In this document: positions 35,135 to 43,871 of the stretch, piece after piece
Layout: each line of letters begins with the position of its first letter
How positions within the stretch are numbered: the first letter of the stretch is position 1
Assembly (NCBI RefSeq): GCF_032399705.1
Contig: NZ_CP135922.1
Span: forward strand, 620,001-684,000
DNA from: Paenibacillus sp. BIC5C1
GTDB taxonomy: Bacteria > Bacillota > Bacilli > Paenibacillales > Paenibacillaceae
Length of the DNA stretch: 64,000 nt
Direction: 5' to 3'
Made by a program: the position numbers and the translations under genes
Notes under the pieces: model-generated
The model's input: only the letters and a program-made list of their open reading frames with translations
Databases searched by the model: none
Told to the model about the DNA's origin: nothing

Positions 35135-35599
35135 ATGGATATGTATTTTCTGCTACCCACGATCAGTACTTCTTTCATTGTGATTAGCGCAGTGCTGGTT
35201 GGCATTGGCTGGGTGCTAATTATCCGTGGCAAACGGGAGGCGCACCAAACCGCGATGATTGCAGGGGCCATTGCTGCCCTTCTGTTCTTTGTCATTTATA
35301 TGTCTCGTACCATCTTTGTCGGGAATACGGCTTGGGGTGGGGACCCGGAGATGGAGATTTTCTATCGAATATTTCTGATCTTTCATATTATCCTTGCCAC
35401 GGTGGCAGCGGTCTTCGGCATTTCCACTTTGGTGCTTGGTTTCAAAAAGAAATTCAAGACACATCGCCGCTGGGGGCGATTCACATCCATGATCTGGTTC
35501 AGCAGCGCCATCACAGGTGTTATTGTATACGTTCTGTTGTACTTGCTGTATCCGGGCGGACACACACGTCCAGTATGGGAAGCTATCCTGGGGGTATAA
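35135..35599 (+). CDS. DUF420 membrane protein, oxidase biogenesis (CtaM/YozB-like)
   Basis: A 154-residue membrane protein with four TM helices, DUF420 family. The family pattern is clear: FVIYMSRTIFVGNTAWGG..IFYRIFLIFHIILATVAAVFGISTLVLGFKKKFKTHRRWGRFTSMIWFSSAITGVIVYVLLY. In Staphylococcus aureus the homologue CtaM is required for activity of a haem-copper oxidase, which fits its place at the end of the cta operon. ATG 35135 follows AGAGGGGGAAACACACG. Confidence 0.88.
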   Translation: MDMYFLLPTISTSFIVISAVLVGIGWVLIIRGKREAHQTAMIAGAIAALLFFVIYMSRTIFVGNTAWGGDPEMEIFYRIFLIFHIILATVAAVFGISTLVLGFKKKFKTHRRWGRFTSMIWFSSAITGVIVYVLLYLLYPGGHTRPVWEAILGV

Positions 35600-35725
35600 T
35601 CGTCTAGTACAGTAAACAAGAATCCAGACCCTATGAAAATATGAAAATGGATGTATCCACCCGTTGATTGGTCCAAGCTTCCTCTCGCATTCGTTCATAG
35701 AATGAGATCGAGAGGGGGAAAACAA

Positions 35726-36097
35726 ATGAAAAAAACAGTCCATGTCAGTCAAACGTATCCACGTCTCACGGTGTATTCAGAAGAGGGTTATCGCGGAAGA
35801 AGCAGAGTATATCGTGGTAACACGGGTCTCCGTAATCTGGACAACATCCTGGGTGGGGTAGAAAGCCTGCGTTTCTTCTCGACAAGTTCGAATGCAACGT
35901 TGGTTGTGTTTACGAGACCTAACTTTCAAGGCGGATTCCGCGTCTTTCGTGGGAACACCAACTTGAGAGATTTGGATGATCTGATTCGTGGCAATGATGT
36001 GGAATCTTTGATTTCCACCAATCAACGGCTTACTTTGGCCGAAATTCGTGCGATTCGCAGTAATCGCAGCCTGCCAAGTGGCTACAACCTCGTTTAA
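35726..36097 (+). CDS. Small two-repeat beta/gamma-crystallin-like protein
   Basis: A 123-residue protein built of two similar halves. Residues 14-50 (LTVYSEEGYRGRSRVYRGNTGL.NLDNIL) and 59-97 (LVVFTRPNFQGGFRVFRGNTNL.DLDDLI) share the pattern hydrophobic-x-FG-x-x-x-y/f-G followed by a RGNT turn and VESL. This looks like the Greek-key motifs of microbial beta/gamma-crystallins, which often bind calcium and confer stability. There is no signal peptide. AGAGGGGGAAAACAA precedes the ATG. The family call rests on pattern only. Confidence 0.7.
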   Translation: MKKTVHVSQTYPRLTVYSEEGYRGRSRVYRGNTGLRNLDNILGGVESLRFFSTSSNATLVVFTRPNFQGGFRVFRGNTNLRDLDDLIRGNDVESLISTNQRLTLAEIRAIRSNRSLPSGYNLV

Positions 36098-36137
36098 GGA
36101 TTAAACCTCTTCTGTATTCAGGTGCCGGGAAAAAGGA

Positions 36138-36188
36138 AAGAGCTGTTCCGAATTGTGTTCGCACAATATCGGATACAGCTCTTTTTTT
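36138..36188. terminator. Bidirectional terminator
   Basis: AAAGAGCTGT-TCCGA..TTGTG pairs with CACAA..TCGGA-ACAGCTCTTT around TTCG, followed by TTTTT. It lies between converging genes. Confidence 0.88.
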
Positions 36189-36204
36189 GGTTTGAGGAGT
36201 CATT

Positions 36205-36537
36205 TTAATCGCCGCCGCCGCCGCTGTCGCCACCACCACTATCTCCACCACTGTTGTTGTTGCTTCCGCTATCGCTGCTGTGATGATGGTTAGATTCCGA
36301 AAAAGAATCACCATCATGATGCTTGTGATCATGAGTGTGTTTGGAATGTTGAGTATAGGAGTCATCATTGGTGGTAATGACCGGGTACGCAGGAGATGAG
36401 TCGGTGTAACCGTTGTTACGCCGCACACGATGTCTGTCTTTTTGGGCAGAATGCCGCTTGGGTTCGTCGCGAACAATGAGCCAGATGACCACGATAAGGA
36501 AGAGGGGCACAAACCCGATCTCAACTAGCCAATCCAT
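36205..36537 (-). CDS. Single-pass membrane protein with His/Ser/Gly-rich tail
   Basis: A 110-residue protein with one N-terminal TM helix (WLVEIGFVPLFLIVVIWLIV). A basic segment follows, then a low-complexity tail of His, Asp, Ser and Asn ending in repeated GGGDS units. The His clusters (HTHDHKHHD, NHHHSSD) could bind metal ions. The Gly-rich end resembles the TPM-family C-terminal tail, but the TPM domain is missing. GAAAGGATTGATTCACCT precedes the ATG. Function unknown. Confidence 0.65.
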   Translation of the reverse strand: MDWLVEIGFVPLFLIVVIWLIVRDEPKRHSAQKDRHRVRRNNGYTDSSPAYPVITTNDDSYTQHSKHTHDHKHHDGDSFSESNHHHSSDSGSNNNSGGDSGGGDSGGGGD

Positions 36538-36692
36538 AGGTGAATCAATCCTTTCTATCTATCTCTGCAGTATCTCTATAAGTTGAACGAATGATTTTAC
36601 AATGAATGATTGTATGTTCAGAATCAAGTTTTATTTTACCGTAACTCTGACATGAACCCCATCCATTCTTCCTGATTCAGGAAAATAAGGGG

Positions 36693-36741
36693 TTGACGAG
36701 AATAGGGAGGGGTCTATATATTGTGTATAATGATATATACA
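36693..36741 (+). promoter_or_regulatory. Promoter and palindromic operator of the GntR/ABC operon
   Basis: TTGACG (36693-36698), 16 bases, TATATA (36715-36720) can serve as a sigma-A promoter. Immediately downstream TGTATA-N6-TATACA (36724-36741) is a perfect dyad over the expected transcription start. A YtrA-type GntR repressor is encoded as second gene of the operon and is the natural candidate to bind it. Confidence 0.55.
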
Positions 36742-36767
36742 GTAGATACAGTGAGCAAGGAGTTCCA

Positions 36768-37508
36768 ATGACAGATGGAAAGGCAGGCAATGATATGAGC
36801 GCATGGAAGCAGGCGTGTTGGTTGACCCGCAGTGAGATGAACAAGGATAAGCTCCAATGGCTGTGGACTGCAATTTTTATGATCTACACTGGCGGCATGA
36901 GTGGTGTAATGTTATTAGGACAACAGAAGACCGATTTCATTAATCCTGTTGTAGATACTTTCTTTTTGATCATGGTGCCATTTCAGGGATTCGTGTTCAG
37001 CAGACGATCTTTCCGTTACATACAGGAGGATTCCTATACACAGATGTTGGCCTACTATCGCAGACTTCCTATTCCAAACGAGACAGTGATGTGGTCGAGA
37101 CTTCAGCAGTCTCTGATGGCGTTTACGTATAATGGTATCTTTTTCTATGGATCACTGTACGTTGTCGGGTTGCAAGAGGAAGGGTTCCGGTGGGATCAGT
37201 ACCTGGCCTTTGGTATAACTTGTACAGGTTACGGACTTCTCATGACAGGTTTATATATTTACGGAGAGTTTTTGCACAGTGGTAAAAAATATTTGCTTCT
37301 CAGTTCGCTGTTCTTGCCGCTTACAATCATCATATCCTTGCTGATCCGAACGTCGGGCCGTTACGGATTTTCGATTGTAATTGATATGAGTAAATCATGG
37401 GGGCTGCTCTCCCCGATTATGTGGGTTGCTTTGGTGGCTGGCATAGCAGGATTATGGCTTTTCAGTCGGTTGACGCTGAAGAAACTTTCCACTCGGGATT
37501 TGAGTTAA
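36768..37508 (+). CDS. Integral membrane protein of a GntR-regulated ABC operon
   Basis: A 246-residue membrane protein with about six TM helices. It has an N-terminal cytosolic segment (WKQACWLTRSEMNKDKLQWLW) and RYIQEDSYTQMLAYYRRLPIPNETVMWSRLQQSLMAF between helices, a layout of ABC-2-type export permeases. I do not recognise a named family. ATG 36768 follows CAAGGAGTTCCA. As first gene before a YtrA-like GntR regulator and an ATPase it is probably the permease partner of that ATPase. Confidence 0.75.
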   Translation: MTDGKAGNDMSAWKQACWLTRSEMNKDKLQWLWTAIFMIYTGGMSGVMLLGQQKTDFINPVVDTFFLIMVPFQGFVFSRRSFRYIQEDSYTQMLAYYRRLPIPNETVMWSRLQQSLMAFTYNGIFFYGSLYVVGLQEEGFRWDQYLAFGITCTGYGLLMTGLYIYGEFLHSGKKYLLLSSLFLPLTIIISLLIRTSGRYGFSIVIDMSKSWGLLSPIMWVALVAGIAGLWLFSRLTLKKLSTRDLS

Positions 37509-37591
37509 CGGTATGAGGGATGAACGCAAAAATGAATACAGGATGAAACCGGCACGGACAGGTAGCAGACTGGAGTGTACCGGAGGGCGAG

Positions 37592-37990
37592 GTGCAAGAT
37601 GTGAAAATACCCATTCAAATTAATGAAAATAGCGCTGAACCTTTATACCACCAAATTGAAAATCAGTTAAGATCGTTAATTGTTACAGGTCAGTTGGGGG
37701 AGGGGACACATTTGCCGTCCATTCGCGAATTCGCCGGATCACTGAATTGCAGTGTTATAACGGTTAGACGGGTCTATCAGGATCTGGAGAATGAAGGCCT
37801 GCTTCGTACGAAGCAGGGGACGGGTACATTTGTGGCCCAGGTAGAAGCCGGCGACAGAGAGAATTATAGATTGAAGGCCGCACAGGAAGCGATGCAGGCA
37901 GCGGTGCAGTCCGGAAAATCGGTAGGATGTACGGAAGAAGAACTGGAGAGTCTGTTCCGGGAAGTCCTTAGGGCAGTTTACTCGAAGTGA
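37592..37990 (+). CDS. GntR-family regulator, YtrA type
   Basis: A 132-residue repressor. The winged helix is typical of GntR: PLYHQIENQLRSLIVTGQLGEGTHLPSIREFAGSLNCSVITVRRVYQDLENEGLLRTKQGTGTFVA. The short C-terminal region (about 45 residues) places it in the YtrA subfamily, whose members control ABC transporter operons. It starts at GTG with CGGAGGGCGAG directly upstream. A GTG nine bases on is an alternative. Confidence 0.9.
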   Translation: MQDVKIPIQINENSAEPLYHQIENQLRSLIVTGQLGEGTHLPSIREFAGSLNCSVITVRRVYQDLENEGLLRTKQGTGTFVAQVEAGDRENYRLKAAQEAMQAAVQSGKSVGCTEEELESLFREVLRAVYSK

Positions 37991-38005
37991 GGGAGTGATT
38001 CATAC

Positions 38006-38902
38006 ATGGAACCCATCGCAGTTCAGTTGAACGGTGTATCCAAAATGCGAAAACGCAGAGTTATTGGCCCGATCGATCTGACCATCCCGGAAGGGTATGT
38101 AGTTGCTATTCTCGGTCATAACGGTTCAGGCAAAAGCACACTTCTTAACATGCTGCAACAAGTGGTACTGCCTGATGCCGGGCAAATTATATGGTTTGGG
38201 AAGGAACATGAGGGGCCGCTTCCCATTGAATTGAGACAACAGATCGGTTTTGTGGCTGATAACGCGGGGCTCGAAGAGAACCGGATTACTGCACAGGAAG
38301 CAGCTGATTTCCGGGCCTACTGGTACCCGCGTTGGGATATGAAGTTGTTCAACCAACTGATTCACGATATGGAAGTACCTGTTGATGTGAAGCTGAACAA
38401 GATGTCCAAGGGAGAACGACGGAAATTCGAGATCGCTGCTGCAATCGCAGCTCGCCCAAGACTATTGCTTTTGGATGAGCCTTCATCCGGATTGGACCCC
38501 TTTGCCTGGAAAGTGATGGTCGAGCAGTTCCGTACTTTCATGGCTGAGGGAGACACCACGATTCTGATTGCCACACACATTGCGGACGAAGTTAAAAGGC
38601 TTGCAGATTACATCGTATTGATGCACCGTGGTCAGTCGCTGGGGATGGCCGAGAAAGATATGGTGCTCGATCAGTGGAAAGAAGTCTGGTATGAAGGGGA
38701 CTTGCGACCAGAGAGCATCCCTGGTGTTGTGGAATCTTCTTCTGAAGAGAGAGGGCTGGTTCGCGTCATTACAACCCGGGTCAGCGAAGCGCAGGAAAGG
38801 CTGGAGCTGGCAAATAACCGGGTATTGAAAATCCGGAACTTGGAACTGGATGAAGTATTGGCTTTCTGGATTGCCGGGTATGCACCCGTACAGTGGAAAT
38901 AA
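38006..38902 (+). CDS. ABC transporter ATP-binding protein (YtrB-like)
   Basis: A 298-residue ATPase. Walker A is GHNGSGKST near 39-47. The signature is MSKGERRKFEIAAAIA, with SKGE in place of SGG as often found in YtrB/antibiotic-type exporters. Walker B is LLLLDEPSSGLDP, and the H-loop is ATHIADEV. The C-terminal third is typical of this group. It starts 15 bases after the GntR gene with GAGGGAGTGATTC upstream. It probably pairs with the 36768 membrane protein. Confidence 0.9.
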   Translation: MEPIAVQLNGVSKMRKRRVIGPIDLTIPEGYVVAILGHNGSGKSTLLNMLQQVVLPDAGQIIWFGKEHEGPLPIELRQQIGFVADNAGLEENRITAQEAADFRAYWYPRWDMKLFNQLIHDMEVPVDVKLNKMSKGERRKFEIAAAIAARPRLLLLDEPSSGLDPFAWKVMVEQFRTFMAEGDTTILIATHIADEVKRLADYIVLMHRGQSLGMAEKDMVLDQWKEVWYEGDLRPESIPGVVESSSEERGLVRVITTRVSEAQERLELANNRVLKIRNLELDEVLAFWIAGYAPVQWK

Positions 38903-38919
38903 CCGAAGGGAGACGATAA

Positions 38920-39825
38920 ATGATGAACCGATTGGAATTGAAGCAGGTAGTCAAGCAATACGCAGACAAAACAGCAGTGAATGGTGTGACACTTAATGTA
39001 CAAGAAGGGGAGATTTACGGTCTGCTTGGAGCCAACGGTGCTGGTAAAACAACAACGATGCGTATGGTGCTGGGGCTGATCCACCCGGATGGAGGAAATA
39101 TCAAGTACAACGGCAAACCCTATAGCACAGAATTACAGCAGATTATGGGATATCTTCCGGAAGAGCGCGGTTTGTACCCAAAGGTAAAGGTCAGTGAACA
39201 GATCAACTATCTGGCCCGCCTGCGCGGCATGAATGGAAAGGATGCGGATCAGAGCCTGAAGTATTGGTTGGACCGATTCGAAGTGCCGGAGTATTACGAC
39301 AAAAAGATTGAGGAACTATCCAAAGGCAATCAGCAAAAGATGGGCTTTATTGCCGCAGTAGTGCACAGACCGCAAATTCTCATTCTGGATGAAGCCTTCA
39401 GCGGACTCGATCCGGTCAACGTGGAATTGCTGAAATCCACGGTGAAGGAGTTGCGTGACGAAGGCACAGCCATTCTGTTCTCGACACACCGTATGGAGCA
39501 CGTTGAAGAATTATGTCGTCAGATCACAATTCTGCATCGCTCCAATACAGTTGTGCAAGGAGAGATTAAAGAGATCAAGAGCCGTTATCCACGTGAGCAT
39601 GTATTCCTGAGCACTACGGGTAATGTGGGCGGCTTGGAACAGCTGCCAGGTGTGAAAAAGGTAGAGCAAAATGAGCGTGGATACCTGATCCATATTGGTC
39701 AGATGGAAGCTGCTCAGGAAATTCTGAGAGCAGCCATGGCTCAGACGACTGTTGAACATTTTGAAATCAAGGAACCAACGCTTAACCAAATCTTTATTCG
39801 TGAGGTAGGTGAGTCGAATGAATAA
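38920..39825 (+). CDS. ABC transporter ATP-binding protein (YhaQ/NatA-like)
   Basis: A 301-residue ATPase. Walker A is GANGAGKTT near 35-43, the signature is LSKGNQQKMGFIAAVVH, and Walker B is ILILDEAFSGLDP. The C-terminal domain (HVFLSTTGNVGGLEQLPGVKKVEQNERGYLIHI) is like that of the NatA/YhaQ branch, which exports sodium or unknown compounds with a large permease. AAGGGAGACGATAA precedes the ATG. It overlaps the following permease gene by 8 bases. Confidence 0.9.
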   Translation: MMNRLELKQVVKQYADKTAVNGVTLNVQEGEIYGLLGANGAGKTTTMRMVLGLIHPDGGNIKYNGKPYSTELQQIMGYLPEERGLYPKVKVSEQINYLARLRGMNGKDADQSLKYWLDRFEVPEYYDKKIEELSKGNQQKMGFIAAVVHRPQILILDEAFSGLDPVNVELLKSTVKELRDEGTAILFSTHRMEHVEELCRQITILHRSNTVVQGEIKEIKSRYPREHVFLSTTGNVGGLEQLPGVKKVEQNERGYLIHIGQMEAAQEILRAAMAQTTVEHFEIKEPTLNQIFIREVGESNE

Positions 39826-41113
39826 AATGGGGACTATTATCGGATTTACGTTCAAAAATAAAGTAAAAACGAAGTCTTTCATGGTGACGACTATTGTACT
39901 TGCACTTTTAATTACGATTGGACTCAATATTCCATATTTCATTACGTTATTTAATGGGGGTCCCATTGGTGGAGGCTCAAGCGCGAATCCGGTGAATATC
40001 GGTCTGCTGAGCACGGGACAAACGGAGGTAGCCGAGAAGCTGGAGACATACGCCTCCGCACAAGGCAATCAGACGTATCGTTTTGTTAACGACGCGAGTA
40101 AAGATGAAGCGGCCCTCAAAGCTGATGTGGAGTCGGAGCTTTTGGATGGGTACCTGAAGTTTGAACCTGTTGCAGGGCAAGACTTCCCACAACCTGTCTT
40201 GTATTCAAGCGAAGATATCTCCCCGCAGGTTATAGCACCGATTGAAGCTGCACTGCAAATTGTGAAGCTGGATGTCGTGGTGAAGGATACACTCACGGCG
40301 GAACAAAAACAGCTCATCAGTACGCCAGTAAAACTGACAGAGCAAAGCCTGGATTCTGGCCAAAGCGGAGCTGCTGCGGAGTCGGAAGGTACGATGAGTG
40401 GCATCAACTACATTGTGGTATACCTGCTGATTATCCTGTTGTTCACATCAACGATGATGACAGGTAATATGATTGCTTCCGAGATTACGGCCGAGAAGAG
40501 CTCGCGTATCATGGAGATTTTGATCACGAGTGTATCCCCGCTCAGTCAGATGTTTGGTAAAATCATCGGTATTTTCATGGTAGGTTTGCTGCAAATCGGT
40601 ATTTTCGGTGCAGTAGTTGCCGGCAATATGCTGTTACCGCATAACCGTGATGTATTGAGCGATTTCAATATGAATCTGAGTGATGTGAACATCGCAGTCA
40701 TTGTATATGGACTCATCTTCTACATTCTGGGTTACTTCCTGTATGCGGTGATGTTTGCGGCCATTGGTTCCATGGTGAGTCGGACAGAAGAACTGGGTCA
40801 GGCCGTGCTGCCGATTACGATGTTGTCCCTGGTTTCCTTCTATATTGCGATCTTCAGTATTGCTACACCGAACATTTTGCTCTTGAAAGTAGCAAGCTTC
40901 ATTCCGTTCACATCGCCAACGGCAATTCTGGTACGGATTGGTGCAGGCGTTGCGCCAACCTGGCAGATCTGGACGTCCCTGGCCATTCTCGTGGTATCCA
41001 TTATGATCTTCGGCTGGCTTGCAGCGAAAATTTATCGTACAGGTGTGCTGATGTATGGTAAACGCCCAACATTTAAGGAATTGTTTAAAGCGATGAAGGC
41101 GTATAAGATCTGA
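39818..41113 (+). CDS. ABC-2-type permease (YhaP/NatB-like)
   Basis: A membrane protein of about 431 residues. It has one N-terminal TM helix (FMVTTIVLALLITIGLNIPYFITLF), an extracytoplasmic domain of about 150 residues, then five or six TM helices starting at INYIVVYLLIILLFTSTMMTGNMIASEITAEKSSRIMEILITSVSP. The EKSSRIMEILxTSVSP motif is diagnostic of NatB/YhaP permeases. ATG 39818 has AGGTAGGTGAG upstream; GTG 39809 is possible. It forms the second transporter of the operon with the preceding ATPase. Exported compound unknown. Confidence 0.9.
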   Translation: MNKMGTIIGFTFKNKVKTKSFMVTTIVLALLITIGLNIPYFITLFNGGPIGGGSSANPVNIGLLSTGQTEVAEKLETYASAQGNQTYRFVNDASKDEAALKADVESELLDGYLKFEPVAGQDFPQPVLYSSEDISPQVIAPIEAALQIVKLDVVVKDTLTAEQKQLISTPVKLTEQSLDSGQSGAAAESEGTMSGINYIVVYLLIILLFTSTMMTGNMIASEITAEKSSRIMEILITSVSPLSQMFGKIIGIFMVGLLQIGIFGAVVAGNMLLPHNRDVLSDFNMNLSDVNIAVIVYGLIFYILGYFLYAVMFAAIGSMVSRTEELGQAVLPITMLSLVSFYIAIFSIATPNILLLKVASFIPFTSPTAILVRIGAGVAPTWQIWTSLAILVVSIMIFGWLAAKIYRTGVLMYGKRPTFKELFKAMKAYKI

Positions 41114-41185
41114 TCCAAGTTTACGAACGCTGCTGCTGCTTGCGTGTAGTGTTTGGATTTCGCAGTAAAATAATTTAATAGGAGC

Positions 41186-41222
41186 AGGTGCTGCACTAAA
41201 GAAAGTCGGTGTGGCACCCATC
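41186..41222 (+). terminator. Weak terminator hairpin after the ABC operon
   Basis: GGTGC-GCAC pairs with GTG-GGCACC. It is followed by a mixed pyrimidine run rather than pure T. Confidence 0.45.
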
Positions 41223-41285
41223 TCTAATTTCTCTTCTAGTGAATATATCTTTTCATTATTTCATTCTTAAAGGAGAATACATAAT

Positions 41286-42506
41286 ATGAAAAACTGGAAA
41301 CGCATGCTCTTATCCCTAACTATATCGGTCGGTTTGCTCGCATCCGCAGTACCGGCTATGGCCTCTCCGCAAGAGACATCGGTAAAGGTGAATGACGAAA
41401 CGGTTGAATACACGACGGGTGCACCGATTAACAATAAAGGAACAACACTTGTTCCGCTGCGTTCCACGCTGGATGCGATGGATGTGAAACTGACGACAGC
41501 AACAGATGATACGATTACAGCCGTAGTTAACGGCAAAACGATTACTTTGAAGAGCAAGCTTACACGCATTAATGGCGTAACGTACGCGCCAATTCGTATT
41601 GTCGGGGATGCAACTGGTTATGAGGTCCGTTGGGATGCTGCTACTCGCACAGTGCTGCTGGTTTCCAAAGGTGACGAAACAGAAACTGTTCAAACCGGTG
41701 GACGTGGCTTCATGTGGGAAGTCGAAAGCAACGGCAACACCGTGTACCTGGTAGGTTCTATGCATATTGCGGATGAAAGCTTTTATCCATTGCGTAAGGA
41801 GTTTGAAGAAGCTTTTGCCGAGGCTGATTATCTGGGCGTAGAGATCGATATCAGCAAAGCGGCTGATGAAGCGCAGCAGAAGATTGTTCTGGATCTGGGC
41901 TCGTATCAGGATGGCTCAACACTGAAAGATCACATCTCCAGTGAGACGTATACTCAACTGGGCGATATTTTGAAGAAAAGTGGATTGGAAGCGAACGCCC
42001 TGGATACCTTCAAGCCTTGGGTGGTGGAGAGTACACTGACCAGCCTGAAATCTATGAAAGCCGGTTATGACGCATCTGCGGGGGTTGATCTGTACTTCAT
42101 CCAGAAGGCAATCGAGCGCAAACTTCCGGTGATCGAATTGGAATCCTATGAATCCCAATTGGGAATGTTCAATAAATTCTCGAAAGAGTTGCAAGAGAAA
42201 ACATTGAAAGCGACTTTGGACAATTTCGATGTGTTGGATGACAGCGTGAATCAAATGGCCAAAATGTGGAAAACGGGAAATGACGAGCAACTGCTGAAGC
42301 TGACGAACAGCTTCTCTGATGATGAAGAATACAACAAAGCAATGCTCACTGATCGCAACATCGGTATGGCAGATAAAATTGATGGTTACCTGAAAAACGG
42401 CAAGGGTGAAGAGTATTTCATCGTGGTTGGTGCAGCGCACTACTTGGGCGATCATGGGATCGTGAACTTGCTGAAAGATAAAGGATATTCAGTGAATAGA
42501 AAATAA
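41286..42506 (+). CDS. Secreted stalk-domain/TraB-GumN fusion protein
   Basis: A 406-residue secreted protein. Signal peptide (MLLSLTISVGLLASAVPAMA), then a copper amine oxidase N-like domain at about 25-130 (NNKGTTLVPLRSTLDAMDVKL.., GVTYAPIRIVGDATGYEVRWD). A TraB/GumN domain fills 140-406, with the paired GxxH motifs VYLVGSMHIAD near the start and YFIVVGAAHYLGDHGIVNLL at the end. The TraB/GumN superfamily contains putative metalloproteases (Tiki-like). AAAGGAGAATACATAAT precedes the ATG. Single gene with its own terminator. Confidence 0.9.
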   Translation: MKNWKRMLLSLTISVGLLASAVPAMASPQETSVKVNDETVEYTTGAPINNKGTTLVPLRSTLDAMDVKLTTATDDTITAVVNGKTITLKSKLTRINGVTYAPIRIVGDATGYEVRWDAATRTVLLVSKGDETETVQTGGRGFMWEVESNGNTVYLVGSMHIADESFYPLRKEFEEAFAEADYLGVEIDISKAADEAQQKIVLDLGSYQDGSTLKDHISSETYTQLGDILKKSGLEANALDTFKPWVVESTLTSLKSMKAGYDASAGVDLYFIQKAIERKLPVIELESYESQLGMFNKFSKELQEKTLKATLDNFDVLDDSVNQMAKMWKTGNDEQLLKLTNSFSDDEEYNKAMLTDRNIGMADKIDGYLKNGKGEEYFIVVGAAHYLGDHGIVNLLKDKGYSVNRK

Positions 42507-42581
42507 GAGAATCAGAGCTCCTTTTATGGGAGCCTGATATTCTTCCCACCTGGTAGACAATAGTGAAAAAAGAAGATCGTT

Positions 42582-42620
42582 AAAATCCCCTCAAGCATTG
42601 GAAGCTTGAGGGGATTTTTG
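42582..42620 (+). terminator. Terminator of the TraB-like gene
   Basis: AAAATCCCCTCAAGC pairs perfectly with GCTTGAGGGGATTTTT around a 7-base loop. Confidence 0.88.
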
Positions 42621-42622
42621 TA

Positions 42623-43142
42623 TGCCTGCGAAGAAAGTAGTAATCGTCCATCTATGAGTGAATGGAGGTTTGATGTACAGCTGGATTAAGGATAAGTATG
42701 GATTTTAAGGAGGAGCCAGATAATCACCTGTGTTCAATTTCAGAATCATTTCAAAGTGAGGGAGTTTAATGATGAATAAATCGAAACTAAGGGAGCATTT
42801 CTAACTTTCATTATATTCGATACTATAGAACAGAGTTATAGGAATAAGTGTGTAAAAAGAAGATCAAAGAAACAATTCCGAATTAATCTAACGTACGGAT
42901 AGTTAACGATTAAAGAGGTTTGCTTCATTAAACACTTGGATGATTGTGGTTAGTGTGACTTGAGTAAGAAGTTGTAAATACATAATTAAACAAACAACAA
43001 CAACTAACAAATGATAAACAATAATCTGGACGTATTAAAGGAGGTTCCAAACAGCGTCGATGAACTGAAGCCTGAGTGAGCGGTAGTTACCCGAGCTTGT
43101 TACTTCAATGTTGCTGTGATTGTAGGGTCTTTTCTTTATTTT
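42623..43142. other. AT-rich gene-free region
   Basis: About 520 bases with no convincing gene. It holds two ribosome-site-like AAGGAGG blocks (near 42707 and 43037) followed only by very short frames (for example an 11-codon frame at 42770), which look like gene remnants. Composition is AT-rich like the neighbouring sigma-factor genes, supporting an acquired segment. Confidence 0.5.
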
Positions 43143-43724
43143 TCACGGTTCATAGAAGTCATCCCATTTTCTTTGAAAATTCAGAAGTAATTTTTTTCGT
43201 GCCCTAGCTAATTTTTGGCTTACGGCTTGTTCAGACAGGTCGAGTGTAGAAGCTATTTCCTTATAGGATAGATCTTCAATATAAAACATTCTAATTATAA
43301 TTTGGTGAGAGGGGCGCAATTCAAGAATGCTCTGATGGAGCAATTCATTCCTTATATTATTCTCTACGGTTGTAGCAACACTGACTTGCTCTAAACGTGA
43401 TTGTAATTCATTTTCCACTACTCTGATGACGGAATCCAAACTAATTGTCTGAAAACTTTTATTTGTCTTATTGAAGTAATCAATAGCAATGTGACGAGTA
43501 ACCTGTTTCATCCAAGCGGGGTAGCTTTCAATTTTGTATTTATGTACGATTCTGATGATTTTCAAAAAAGATTCTTGAATAACATCTTCTGTAAGTGAAT
43601 GATCATGCAGGAAATACAGAATATCTTTATAGACAAGATTATAAAAAGATCGGTAGGCCAATTCCTGCAGTTGTGGAGAAAGCTTATCAAAGGACGTTTG
43701 AAATAAGTAAGAGCAACTATTCAC
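43143..43724 (-). CDS. Sigma-70 family RNA polymerase sigma factor (ECF-like)
   Basis: A 193-residue ECF-type sigma factor. Region 2 is visible as LVYKDILYFLHDHSLTEDVIQESFLKIIRIVHKYKIESYPAWMKQVTRHIAIDYFNK and region 4 as ELRPSHQIIIRMFYIEDLSYKEIASTLDLSEQAVSQKLARARKKL. It starts at GTG with GGAGGTACCT upstream. No anti-sigma gene is encoded on its own strand. It is divergent from a second sigma factor gene 147 bases away. Both are AT-rich compared with the rest of the window. Confidence 0.9.
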   Translation of the reverse strand: MNSCSYLFQTSFDKLSPQLQELAYRSFYNLVYKDILYFLHDHSLTEDVIQESFLKIIRIVHKYKIESYPAWMKQVTRHIAIDYFNKTNKSFQTISLDSVIRVVENELQSRLEQVSVATTVENNIRNELLHQSILELRPSHQIIIRMFYIEDLSYKEIASTLDLSEQAVSQKLARARKKLLLNFQRKWDDFYEP

Positions 43725-43871
43725 AGGTACCTCCAGAGAATTAAAGGTAAATTATGTATTAATTATATAACAAAAGGGTTTTAATTCCAATGTTTTTAAA
43801 AAAAGAAAAAGAATTTTATGATTATAGGATATTTTAATGTTCTCAATCGTTTTATAAGTGGAGGTGAAGAA

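Noticed and set aside
42770..42804. Very short frame with a good ribosome site in the gene-free region
   Set aside because: Only about 11 codons; it could be a remnant, but there is no evidence of function.
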